Source: Phallusia mammillata (taxonomy: Eukaryota > Chordata > Ascidiacea > Phlebobranchia > Ascidiidae). Taken from it: a DNA stretch of 64,000 nucleotides. Under the pieces are notes generated by a model. The model saw nothing but the letters and a program-made list of their open reading frames with translations. It had not been told where the DNA came from and did no database searches. Where the stretch lies: NCBI GenBank assembly GCA_003260075.1, contig QLIY01000042.1, positions 61,087-125,086 of the forward strand. Reading direction: 5' to 3'. The position numbers and the translations under genes are program-made. Numbering within the stretch: position 1 is the stretch's first letter; every line of letters starts with the position of its first letter. Positions 24,596 to 36,346 of the stretch are shown here, one piece after another.

Positions 24596-27500
24596 CTTAT
24601 TGGCCGGGATCTTCGTTTCGTTTCCCGGCGTAATTGAAGCAAATTTTTAACTGTTGCCGGTGGTGAACCACAGGGAGCCTAACATGTACGCCTTTGAACG
24701 CTGACTGACGCCGACTCGTCCCCTCTCACAGCTTTTAAGACGTGGATTCGGTAAACAGATCGGATTGCAGTCGTTTCCTTTCACCCCTTTAGTGCTGCCA
24801 AGTGCTTCAATAACACAAAAGCCGTTCAATCTTTTCCTCTGACACAAGCAGTTGATGATTCTCTCATGTGGCCCTATGATCTGCAATACAAAGTTACAGT
24901 AGCTGGGTTTATCAAATTCGTTCCAAAGGGCGTTTTTTTCCATAGTGGCATTTTTCTCGCCTCGGCACGCGAAGGGCCTTTTTCTGTCAAGCGAAGACGC
25001 CTTTCTGTTTTCTTGTGTGGCTTTGCGGCATTTCAAGCCACAAAAGCCACTGGGGAAGGAAACGTAGCCGGTCAGTCTGCCGGCCCTTTCATACGCATTC
25101 TACGACGCCAATGAGTTCGCAGCGGTCACCATCCCTGCCGGGGCAACGTCCTTTAGCCATTAATGTGGTAACTAAGCGCTTCTAAGCTCAACCATGGTTA
25201 AAACTGCAACGTAGGGTTCTCCTATTTCTGGCAAAGTTTCGAACGTTTGTAATGAGATTCACGATGCTTTGCAGACTAAACCGATTAGGTTTCCGAAAAT
25301 GGCTTTGAACTTGCCGCTAGTAGCAAATTGCACCTCTAGAAGTCGACACGTTGACGCTTCTGCTTTTAACTTCCTACAATTTGATAAAGAAAAAACTTAA
25401 AAACTGCGTTGCAAGCGATTCCGGCGATAAATTTAGTTTTTTTCTGCAGCGAATTAAATTATTAACGCTTTTGTCACAGAGGGCCTGCAATTGAGCTCGA
25501 AGTCGGAAGTACAAGCACAAGTTCCGTTTTTGTTTAATTAAAACCCTTTACAAGATAAAATTACGACACTAAAGTGTAAAGTCTTGCCTAACAATCCGTT
25601 ATATTCAGACTGAAACCCATAAACCCGCCCCGAAAGGTCTGGCCGACTTTCGTCTCTAAATCAGCGTTATGGCAAAATTATAAAATAACCTTATGTTTGT
25701 TTATGAATAGTTCTACATGGGCCTCATCAAATACAACTTTCTGATACAAAACACTTAAAGCAATGATCAAGCAAAATTGCTTTGTCTCACACCTAACCAA
25801 AACTCATGTCATCTCTTATTCTCGTTTCAACGATACAAACGCGAATTGTCTATGATAGTTCGTCATGTCGTAAATCATGTCGTGTGTTGGCATCCATTAG
25901 CGCAAACTCAGTGTTGTGTCCCGAACCAAATTTTCCCGCTTCGAAAACGTTGTGCGACTTTTCGGCCCCGCGGGAATGCGCTATGACGTCATGGGGAGGG
26001 GTCAATTATGTGACGTGGAAGCCGACCTGTCCCTCTTCCATTTGGTTGCGTTGTTTTCGGCCAAGTATGCGTATAATCACGGTGTTGCGACGTAATTAGA
26101 ATAAACGCTTCCTCATTACTCAAGTGGGCTCGAATATTCTTATACTGATGGAATTGTTGTGATTTTGTGCTTGGTTGGTCGGAAGTTGCAATTGTGGTTT
26201 GGTGGTGGAGCAAACACTCGTGCGCATGAGTTGGCCAGTGGTTCGAACCCCATCACGCTGTGGTGTTTAAAACCAACCTATGTTTTAACGTTGTCCTAGT
26301 TAGGACCACTATAGACACGGGAATCAAGAAAGACTAAATCGAAACACTAAGGAAAAAGGGGATATACGAAGAGCTTTGAAAAATGATGTAATGCACTACA
26401 GACGTTTTTTACAATCTCTATCGTTGTCTTGAACTGGTGATATATATCTGCAATTGAATTCATTCAACGGTAACAAGCTTTCAGTTTGTGTGTTTTGTTT
26501 GTTTAGGCTATTTTAATCGCAAAACTATATTATTTAGAACGCATATTTGATTTTAAATGTCTACGTACAAGGAGCCTTCAGTGGCACTCTAGTTGTAAGC
26601 GGTTACCTTTGTGTAAGGTTGTTGTAAGCGGTTACCTAAATCTGAGAGATAAACTTACAAAACATGCGCATAAACTGCATCAAAATGTCACAACTAATTT
26701 GCTTAAACGCTTCCTGCATTACAAGTGGCTTCGAGTTTTACAATAATGCTGACATTACTAAAATCTCTGCACACGGCACGTGTCCTAGGCCTTTCCCGCT
26801 TTGGCTTGTTGCTCGTAATTTAGCATTGTGGTCCGACAATGTACTTGATCGGCACTTAGGCTCGCCCGCGCACGGAATTTGGCCAATGGGATCGTTCCAC
26901 TTGGCGCCGACGCCAACTTAAGGCCCATGATTTTGCAGGAAATATTGACTCATGAGATTATTTATTTGGCCGTGGGATCTGGGTTGCTGGCTTGAAATTC
27001 CAAGAGTGCTTAGGCGAATTTGCGTTAATGAACTTGTAATTGTTTTTGAGCGTTGTTGGATGGGCACAACGTTAATTTGAATTGGTTTCGTTTACGATGA
27101 GATTGCAAAATGTGGTTTAATTGCTGGGAACTGTCAAGGTGTATGGCTGTGAAGTAGAAACTGTTTTGTTGAGAGATGTTTGGAATTGCAAATTAGTAAG
27201 CGATTAAAGGCAAATTAAATTATAATGCAGCAATTTTGTTTTGGTTTCATGACCAATCAATGCATCGTTTCGTAAACAATGTCGCCAATTTTGCCCACTT
27301 GTTTGGTTTTGTTAAAACGTTTGCCAAAAACAACCATCGACGCTTTTTGTTCCCATAACAATTTTAGTAGGTAAAATTCTTTTAAATATTTTTACCCAAG
27401 ACAAATTACAAAAAATATCTTTCGATGCCCTCTCTCACTCAATTTTAACTTGTAATCCTTGCTGTTTTCGCTTAGAAGAATGCAAAAAAGTAGATGAATT

Positions 27501-29156
27501 GTGGGAACTGTGTATTCAACATTTAAGCATTCAGCGAAAGCTACTTTTACGTCAAACAGGAATAGATCTCATGTAACAAGTATTAAGGCATTATAGATCT
27601 TCCTCTATAAAAAGCGATAAATATTTTTGTGATAGTTTTTGACAGTTGAAACGTTCGTGAGATACAATATTAATGGCACTCGTCAGATGGGCGAAAAAAC
27701 GTTCTGATTTTATCTACTGTTGCCGTTTTTAGTTGTAAACACATATTCAGCATTTTTTACAATTGTATGTTGTTGTATCCCTAAACTTCTACCTGAACCC
27801 GTGCCAATAATTGCCAAACTTTTCAATAGTTTTATTGACATGTCCCTAAAAGTTCTGTAAAGCATTTTTCCGACCCAAAACCGTAAAAAACGCATATACT
27901 AGTTTTTGAAACGTACATTTGCTTTTTCTATGACTGGCTGTATCTATCTGACACAGGAAAAATATGTTCTCAAATTTCTCCTCAAAGTCGTTATAGAATA
28001 CCTCGCCTGTAGAGTGGCGCCAACATACTCATAATCCGTCTCCGTGCATACCAATTATCAGCAGGGCTCAACGCAAATACCGAAACACCGAATCTCAATC
28101 ACATATTGTCAAAAACCGCCGCTTGCTACTCGCTGAAGCTTGCATTACAGCAGGTCCGGTCAAATTCGCGATTTTCATAAGTTCACAGGCCACGGTTTTA
28201 GCCCCCTATCACTTCCCTTTAACCTTTTCACATCGGCATGTACCAAAATGGTATGGCCGTCCGGTCATGGTAGAATATAGAAAGTCACTGTGGCCAATCT
28301 GGCGCCTACAGTCTACAATGAGTTTCTGATTTTTCTGTGTTAAAACATAATCCCTTTTTGGAAGATATAGTCATTTTTGCCAAGAAGTTAGGATGCCTAA
28401 ATAAGCTTACAGCATTTTGCCATGATAATTTTTCAGGATTCTATTTGAAGGTTAATATATCAAAAAACTGCCGTACCCATATAAACTATACAAAGCTCTT
28501 TATACTTGCTACTTCCAATTTTTTTATGTATAAAGGATTAAAAGTACAAATACTAGTAACTGTGCTAACTCAGGACGTGTAAGAGAACGTACAACACTGT
28601 TTTAAACATCTACAACATCCTAAACCGATGTCTTCACTACACCACAAGCGTCGAAACTAACTCAAATCTTTCTCTGCGCTTCAATATTTAAACGAACGCA
28701 CTTTTGCCTCATAAGGTCACGAAATACCAAGAATTTTAAAATTGTTAAAGATGTGACTGAAATACTGTACCGGCCACAATGAGATTTTAGCTACAAATGG
28801 CTTCGGTTTAGTAGGACACGTGGCTAGGTCCCAAAGTGGTCGAATCATTACTGTACCGGACCAACGCCTTGTTTGAAGTGGAATCACACTAATTGGTCGT
28901 TTCCAACGCTCAGTACTGCGTCACAACTTAATTGTCAAAGTTGATTATTGTTTATAGTTCATCTTTGTCGACAAATTTGGTTCTACGTTAATTGGTTGAC
29001 ATTTGTCTGGGAAAATTCGTAAAGTCATGAGCATTGGACGTAAAAATAACTCGATTTTTACCCCCAAATTACGTTAACCCATAGAATTATATAATTTTTT
29101 TGGCCGATTAGCCTGTATCCTAATCTCCATCTTACGTATTTGGGTTAATCTTGCCT

Positions 29157-29360
29157 GGAACGTTAGTTAGGCTATTGTAATTGTTGGTAAGTGGATAGTG
29201 GCTAATGGAGTATTGCCCAATATTGTGTAACTTTTCAAACGACCACTGGGGGGGGGGATGGAACGTTAGTTAGGCTATAGTAATGGTTAGTTAGGCTATA
29301 GTAAGGCTAATGGAGTATTGCCCAATATTGTGTAACTTTTCAAACGACCACTTTAAACGT
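29157..29360. repeat. Allelic duplication across a G-run
   Basis: GGAACGTTAGTTAGGCTAT... to AAACGACCACT occurs at about 29158-29247 and 29260-29352, joined by G at 29248-29257. The second copy has an internal repeat of GTTAGTTAGGCTATAGTA. Confidence 0.85.
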
Positions 29361-29394
29361 CCACTTGTAGTAACTTAACCACTAATGCGAAGGC

Positions 29395-30420
29395 CTCGTG
29401 ATCAAAAGTTAATGGTTTAATTCCCGCACGGAATTTCAAAGCAGACACTTCGATAAGGCTTTAGAAGCAAACAAACAAATTACACTTCTCAAGCAGCGTT
29501 TAAATATAAATTCTAGGGCTAATTTTCACATTTTATATTTGTATTAAGACGATAGACGCATTAAACAAAATTAGTTTGGCTATTTGACATGATGTAACAA
29601 TTTAGGGTTTATAGCCTCACAAAAACTTTAAAAATAGAAAAAGCGTTCATGATTTTCATGTAAAATTTTGTGCAAGTTCTATTATAACATTTTTTCCATG
29701 TCTTGGTATAGAGCACGAATGCATTTTAATCAATTTGGTAAATTTTCGTAGTTCTTTTATTTTCCCTTTGCCAGATTTGAAACAAAAAGTTTTCTCTTAG
29801 ATTTATTGCACCAATCTCGCAGAATTGAACACTTTATGAGTAGCCTTAAACTTTCCGACGTCATTCAAGATTTTTTTCAAAGGGGGGGGGGACCATCAAA
29901 AGTTAATGGTTTAATTCCCGCACGGATTTCAAAGCAAACACTTTGATAAGGATAAGGCATCAGAAACAAACAAACAAACAAATTAAACATATCACGCAGC
30001 GTTTAAATATAAATTCTAGGGCTTACTTTTGCATTTTACCTATTTGTACTAGAAACGATATGCATTAAACTAATCTAGTTTGGTTATGTGACATGATATA
30101 ACAGTTTATGATTTAGCCTCACAAAAACTTAAAAAGCACAACAAAGTAATCTGAAAAACAGAAAAAGCGTTACTGATTTTCATGTAACATTTTTTGCAAG
30201 TTCTATAACATTTTTTCCATATCTCGGTATGGTACACAAATGCATTTTAGTCAATTTGGTAAAAGTTTCGTAGCTCTTTCATTTTCTCCTTTGCAGATTT
30301 AAGATTTCTCTTAGATTTTTTTAACCAATCTCGCAGAATTAAACACGGGGGGGGGGGACGAAACTTTCTAAAATCATTTAAGAACTTTTTTAAATATACA
30401 TTTCACATAAATTCTTAGGT
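29395..30420. repeat. Allelic duplications across two G-runs
   Basis: About 29399-29845 recurs at 29892-30346 (G-run 29882-29891). A shorter tail (ACTTTCC...TTTTT, about 29848-29880) recurs after the second G-run (30347-30358). Many substitutions and small indels separate the copies. Confidence 0.82.
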
Positions 30421-31068
30421 GTCATCAGTATATTAGTATTTAAAAACCAGCGACACTGTATACATAAGGAGTTTGTCATTAAAACATATCACATCTACCA
30501 CATGGGAATAAAACTACCTCTGACGAAGAACCACTACCCTAATGGCTAATTCCACCAAATGCGGTTGCGGTTATGACATTATGAGCCTTAGTGATGCGCG
30601 GTAATCACTATAAAGTGTTGATGATCGCTTCCAAAGCTACGGCATTAGCGTTTCCCGTAAAGTTTAAAACAACGCCGTAGATAAATATCATGGATAAAAG
30701 CGACGCCAGTTGCAGACGACGACTGTTTGCCGATTTTCGCTGCTTTCTCAATGCTGCGATTGTTTCGACACTTTGTGGGTTAATTACCAATCCCCGATGA
30801 GCCGACTTGTAAATCACTCACGGTTATTGGGCCAATCGTAAAACGATTACTGCTGAAATTTGCTTTCATTCTGAGGTGGTTGTATATGAACGTTTTAGTT
30901 GGTGGTTTTTTTTTAATAGTTGGTTTGCGTGTTTTACGCAGCTTTTCCATTGTCAATTTGGTTTATCTATTAGGTTTTATATACCGTGTTTGGCCAATGT
31001 CGTCCATGGCGGGATTGGAACCAAACATCTGACGGGAAAATATCTCGCATTTCGACTTGACTATAGCC

Positions 31069-31478
31069 CAGCGGTTCCCAAACTGGGGTCCGCAGTCCTT
31101 TAGGGGTCCGTGAGGCAATTTTGGGGGGACCGCGAAGCGGTTGAAGTAATTCTATAATCTTATTTGGCGTCAGTTTGTGCCACTAAATAAGTTTAAATCA
31201 AGGTAGAATTAAAATCGACTGCTAAACAATGGCCTTTATTGAATGACAACTATCAAAAATGCAATTGTTCGCGCACAATCGTAATGTTTTTGTCCTGTTT
31301 GTGATGTCACATGCTGTCTTTGAATGATTGTTATGCGCAATTTTGCATAACTAGCTAAAATCCTACAATCAACTTTCGTTTTTATGAAATACACATTCAG
31401 GCTTAAGGACCGCGAGCCCTCGAAATAATGGCGAATGGACCGTTTTGAAAAAAATATGAAAAAGTTTGGGAACCACTG
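31069..31478 (-). mobile_element. Non-autonomous hAT element, 410 bp
   Basis: Ends CAGCGGTTCCCAAACT and AGTTTGGGAACCACTG form 16-bp inverted repeats with one mismatch. They are flanked by a perfect 8-bp duplication, CTATAGCC, at 31061-31068 and 31479-31486. Sub-terminal GGGGTCC/GGACCC pairs are typical of hAT MITEs. The same family, in opposite orientation, is at 35878-36346. Its right end is duplicated in the second haplotype after the C-run (32097 onward). Strand assignment is arbitrary. Confidence 0.92.
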
Positions 31479-32745
31479 CTATAGCCTATTTTAATAATTG
31501 AAATATCACGTGAGGCAATTTCAATAAACAGCGACTTTTGACACAACAGTTTTGCAACAGAATTTTTTTGCAATATTTGCTTGACCTGATATAATAAAAT
31601 GATAGATAGGACTGCGGCAACCACAAGGCTTTGTTACCACCTAGCAATAACTTATTTCTAAATGCATGCACAGCTGATTTCAACAAAGTGTGATGACCAT
31701 GAGTTTAACAACGCTGTGAGCATAATACCTTATTTCTTAGATTTGTCCTTATTTTGAAGGGCAATGTCTTAATAAAATTAATTGTCCTTATTTCTAAGAA
31801 ATGACCTTGTTTTTGACCGAGTCCTTATTTTGTCTTATTTTCAACAATTACTAGGAACAAACATAATGCAATGACAGTCAAATCCCTGCTACAGAGAAAA
31901 GTAAACCTAGACCTGAGCTGTCGTGAGAAGCACGAAGTATTTTCTACGAAAAAGGAGTTGCTGGAACCGATTGTTTCTGTCAAAATATATGGCATGTTTG
32001 TATGTCATGGCTCGTATCAATGAAAAGATTCGTTGGAAAACGTTTGTTTTCGTTCGTATGAAAATTTAATCTTTTAGTTGTCCTCCCCCCCCCCCCGTTT
32101 TGAAAAAAATATGAAAAAGTTTGGGAACCACTGCTATAGCCTATTTTAATAATTGAAATATCACGTGAGGCAATTTCAATAAACAGCGACTTTTGACACA
32201 ACAGTTTTGCAACAGAATTTTTTTGCAATATTTGCTTGACCTGATATAATAAAATGATAGATAGGACTGCGGCAACCACAAGGCTTTGTTACCACCTAGC
32301 AATAACTTATTTCTAAATGCATGCACAGCTGATTTCAACAAAGTGTGATGACCATGAGTTTAACAACGCTGTGAGCATAATACCTTATTTCTTAGATTTG
32401 TCCTTATTTTGAAGGGCAATGTCTTAATAAAATTAATTGTCCTTATTTCTAAGAAATGACCTTGTTTTTGACCGAGTCCTTATTTTGTCTTATTTTCAAC
32501 AATTACTAGGAACAAACATAATGCAATGACAGTCAAATCCCTGCTACAGAGAAAAGTAAACCTAGACCTGAGCTGTCGTGAGAAGCACGAAGTATTTTCT
32601 ACGAAAAAGGAGTTGCTGGAACCGATTGTTTCTGTCAAAATATATGTCATGTTTGTGTCATGGCTCGTATCAATGAAAAGATTCGTTTGAAAACGTTTGT
32701 TTTCGTTCGTATGAAAATTTAATCTTTCAGTTGTCCGTTTTTTGG
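31441..32745. repeat. Allelic duplication across a C-run (about 640 bp)
   Basis: 31441-32084 is repeated almost perfectly at 32097-32735, beginning CGTTTTGAAAAAAATATG in both. The junction is twelve C (32085-32096), the only junction in the window whose run is on the opposite strand. Confidence 0.92.
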
Positions 32746-33187
32746 CGTCCATGTCGATGGCAACCCTGATTATAACTGACTAAAAAGTTTCGGTTGGTTC
32801 AAAACTTCGACTCAAGACGTTTACAAATATCAATCACTGTCGTCTGAACAATAATATCCGAAATATGGCCCAGCTAACTTATAGTTTCAACGCCATAAAC
32901 GACCTTTGCTTTTTTACCTTTTGTCACAAATAAGCCAAATTTCTGCTGCGTCTACAACAAGACAGTCAACTGCACTTGAGCACAAATCCATACAAGACTG
33001 GTTCTAAGTGGTTGCTGGTTGAAAATGTCCATTGTGGCAGTGGCTTTATTTGTTGGTGTACTGAGCGGGAATGACTCGCGTGTTTTGCTTGTAATTGTGA
33101 CGCGACAAGCGGTTAATTGCACACGTGCCCTCGGCAATTACAACTTTTGCCCGACGATCGACGCGCGGCGCGCTCAACCGCAACGCG

Positions 33188-33370
33188 TGACGTCACAATG
33201 GAAAAAATAGTAAGAGCTTTTTAAGGTTTGTGCTCATTTATGTTTGGATATTCACGATAGCACAAGGTAAAATATTCGAGTAGCAACAATTAACCTGTTT
33301 TGCAGTTTCGTAAAATTGGAGTACTAACCGACCATCATGTCACTATATGACGTCATAGCGTATGACGTCA
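33188..33370. promoter_or_regulatory. Three CRE palindromes TGACGTCA
   Basis: TGACGTCA occurs at 33188-33195, 33348-33355 and 33363-33370, the last two 7 bases apart, in the spacer between the divergent BMPER genes. The octamer is the consensus for CREB/ATF-type bZIP factors. It is also frequent elsewhere in this window, so function is uncertain. Confidence 0.4.
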
Positions 33371-34999
33371 ATAACGTAAATTTCTCTTCGTATTTTTAAT
33401 ACTTTTGCATTTTTAAATGAATAATTAGTTATTTTAGTTGGTACCGCCCTGCTATTACGGTATCGATATTTTAACTCTCTTTTTTGCTAAGTAAAATTTG
33501 GGACTTTGGGACATCCTTTGGGAGATGGGTATTCAAATCATAACAGTGACACCAACAATGACAATTTTATCATAGAAACTGAAAAAAATAAGAAGAAAGT
33601 TTAATATTTTGAAAATATTACCAACTGATCCTGAGCAAATCTGCAGGACTTGTAGTGAAAAATGTAGATATTTTAACCGTTTCTGATATCCGACGTGTTT
33701 CACATTTCAAACCGATGAAGTACAGAAGAAGCGCAAGGCGCAAGAGGCCGCGGATTAAACCGAATCTACGCCGATGATCAGACCTCATGGAGCCGCGAAG
33801 GCTTTATTGAAATCCGATCATCCCGCCACAAAATAAACAACTAATCAGATTGGCACGACGTGCGCCGATGTAATTCAAATGGTCGTCAACAAACTCACAT
33901 TACAGCCGTCAACCTCCTAATCACCCAAACACGAGCTTGTCCAAAGTCTCCGGCTTAACTCGGACGTGGGGAATCCCCTCAAAACGCAAGCTGCAAGTTT
34001 GGCTGAATTTTAAAAGTAGAGTTTCTAATGCGGATTTGTCGCAACTCGAAAACGAGTTATACTGCCGAGAAATCACTCGTACGAGCTACGTAGAGAAAAT
34101 GTTTGAAATTGAATAATAAATGATGAAAAGAGTTCATAAAAAAGATCGGCTCGCTAAATAATACAGTCAAGAATACAAGTTACTGCCTGAAAATTCGACG
34201 AGCGACGTCTACGTAATGCACAAATAGTTACTCGGTTAACAGATCTGATGAATAAAATTTACTTGAGGCTGGTTGGTGCTGACAAAATCAAGAACCCATT
34301 TCTCTTTCTGGACAAAATTAATCACATAATAAAATAAGACAAGCCACGCCCAAAAAACAACCAGAAATTAACTCAACCTTAATTAATTTCTCAGCTTGAT
34401 TTTACCAGAGTAGAATTGATGAAAAATACTCGACTGTGACTATACGATAAGTAATGATGAAGTCCAAAGTTTAATCGAGTTAACTCAACTCATAAGGTGC
34501 CAGAGTAACAACTAGAATATTATTCGACGTTAGTTGCTTGATAAAAAAAAGAATTAATGGGACTCGATTTGACACTGCTGAGTCTATTCAATTCACTGTC
34601 GAAACTTGGCTCAATACAAACCTCCTTACTTATGAGATAATAATTCAAAGACACTTGTTTGACTGGTAAAAATACGCGGCATTACTCGATTGCACAATTT
34701 CAAGAAATAGTCAAAACTTCATTTAAGTTACTGCTGTTAAAATACTCGATATTTCTGTGTGTTGGAAATTATAAAAACACCACGAAATTAAAAAAAAATT
34801 GTCATTGCGAGTTATTTACAAAACTTGATACTCGAACAAAACTCAAACAACTTCTTTCATGGTATCTATAGGTATACCGCTCCAAAGTTCCATTTCAGAT
34901 CATTTTAAAGTAAGCCATACCACACGCAAAACCTACCAAAAATCACTGATGTTTACTTTTTCCAAAAAATGGTTCAAAATTTAAAACTATAAACATATA

Positions 35000-35260
35000 G
35001 TCACCAAACTGTCACCTACAGGGCTTCCCAAACTGGGGGTCGCGACCCCGAAAGGGGTCGCTTAACAAACTTAAGGGGTCGCAGAGAGCTGTACCAATTT
35101 TGCAGAAATTACTTCATACACTGTCNTAAACATATAGTCACCAAACTGTCACCTACAGGGCTTCCCAAACTGGGGGTCGCGACCCCGAAAGGGGTCGCTT
35201 AACAAACTTGAGGGGTCGCAAAGAGCTGTACCAATTTTGAAGGAAGTACTCCATACACTG
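35000..35260. repeat. Allelic duplication joined at an N
   Basis: TAAACATATAGTCACC... through the start of a hAT element occurs at about 34987-35124 and again at 35126-35265, joined by N at 35125. Confidence 0.85.
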
Positions 35261-35862
35261 GCGTAAAGTACGGGGATGCCGCACACCCCCGACCTTTGTA
35301 TAACGTCAAATGTCATTTTTGTTCAAGTTACGTCAGTTTTAAAACGTTTTCAGCTAACAGCAAACGCGGTTGTAGTGACGCCATTGATCGAACAAACCTC
35401 GGTTGAAACGCAACACTTGCAATTGGTTTGAAATAGACAGGCATTTTAATGCAACACAAAGATGACATATAGAGTTGTAGACTAACGTTTAAGTATTGTG
35501 TGGCGCAATAACGTTCTCTAATAAAATAGGTAAGAAATTTACGATTCCTAAGCAGTGTTTAATGTCCGTTTGCAAAGCACTGCAACGGCCTAAACTTGGT
35601 GCAAGGTTATAAGTAGTGCCTATTTGCAAAACAATGTGACAGAAACTAAAGGCTAAAGCACGTACAAGGTATCGGTGTTTGGACGTGTAAAGTAGTAGAC
35701 TCTGAGTACCGTTTGGTTGTTTTTCGTTTTCGCTCGAATTAGTCGTTTCAATAAAAACAACAAGCGTATTTTTTGCATTGTTTATCATGTTATCCGTGCA
35801 GGGTCGTGGAAAATTTAAAGAGATTAAGAGAGGTCGCGATAAAAAAAGTGTGGGGAGGCCTG
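35156..35862. mobile_element. hAT-derived element, about 0.7 kb
   Basis: Left end CAGGGCTTCCCAAACTGGGG with GGTCGCGACCCC; right end GGTCGCGAT...GTGTGGGGAGGCCTG. ACCTACA precedes the GGGCTTCCC part and follows the right end (35863-35869), consistent with a target duplication after a small deletion at the left boundary. Same family as 62859-63144. The left end is present twice because of the N junction. Confidence 0.7.
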
Positions 35863-35877
35863 ACCTACATTATAGAC

Positions 35878-36107
35878 CAGTGGTTCTCAAACTTTTTCAT
35901 TATTTTTTCAAAACGGTCCCTTTGCCATTATTTCGGGGGCTCCCGGCCCTTTAGCTGTGTGTATTTCAAAGAAACGAAAGTTGATTGCAGGATTTTAGCT
36001 AGTTTTGCAAAATTGCGCATAATAATGATCCAAAGACAGCTTGTGACATCATAGACAAGACAGTAAACATTACGATTGTGCGCGAACAATTGCATTTTTG
36101 ATAGTTG

Positions 36108-36174
<67 letters not shown>

Positions 36175-36346
36175 ATTGTTTGGCAATGAAGGCAGTCGAT
36201 TCTCAATTCTAATTTTATTTAAACTTATTTAGTGGCACAAGCTGAAGCTCAATAGGATTGTAGAATTACTTCAACCGCTTCGCGGTCCCCCAAAAATTGC
36301 CTCACGGACCCCTAAAGGACCACGGGCCCCAGTTTGAGAACCGCTG
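35878..36346 (+). mobile_element. Non-autonomous hAT element, interrupted by a long poly-G
   Basis: Ends CAGTGGTTCTCAAACT and AGTTTGAGAACCGCTG are inverted repeats. The flanking 8-bp duplication TTATAGAC lies at 35870-35877 and 36347-36354. It is the same family as 31069-31478 in reverse orientation. It sits in the target duplication of the preceding element. A 61-G tract (36113-36173) replaces about 12 bases present in the 31 kb relative. Confidence 0.9.
36113..36173. other. Long poly-G tract (61 G), assembly artefact
   Basis: The flanks (TTTTTGATAGTTGCCATT and TATTGTTTGGCA) match the reverse complement of 31225-31265 in the sister hAT element, where only about a dozen ordinary bases separate them. 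Confidence 0.85.

Noticed and set aside
35928-36206. Open frame with a long polyproline (also 51156-51400 and 60676-61094 with polyglycine)
   Set aside because: These are translations of the long poly-G tracts, which are assembly artefacts.
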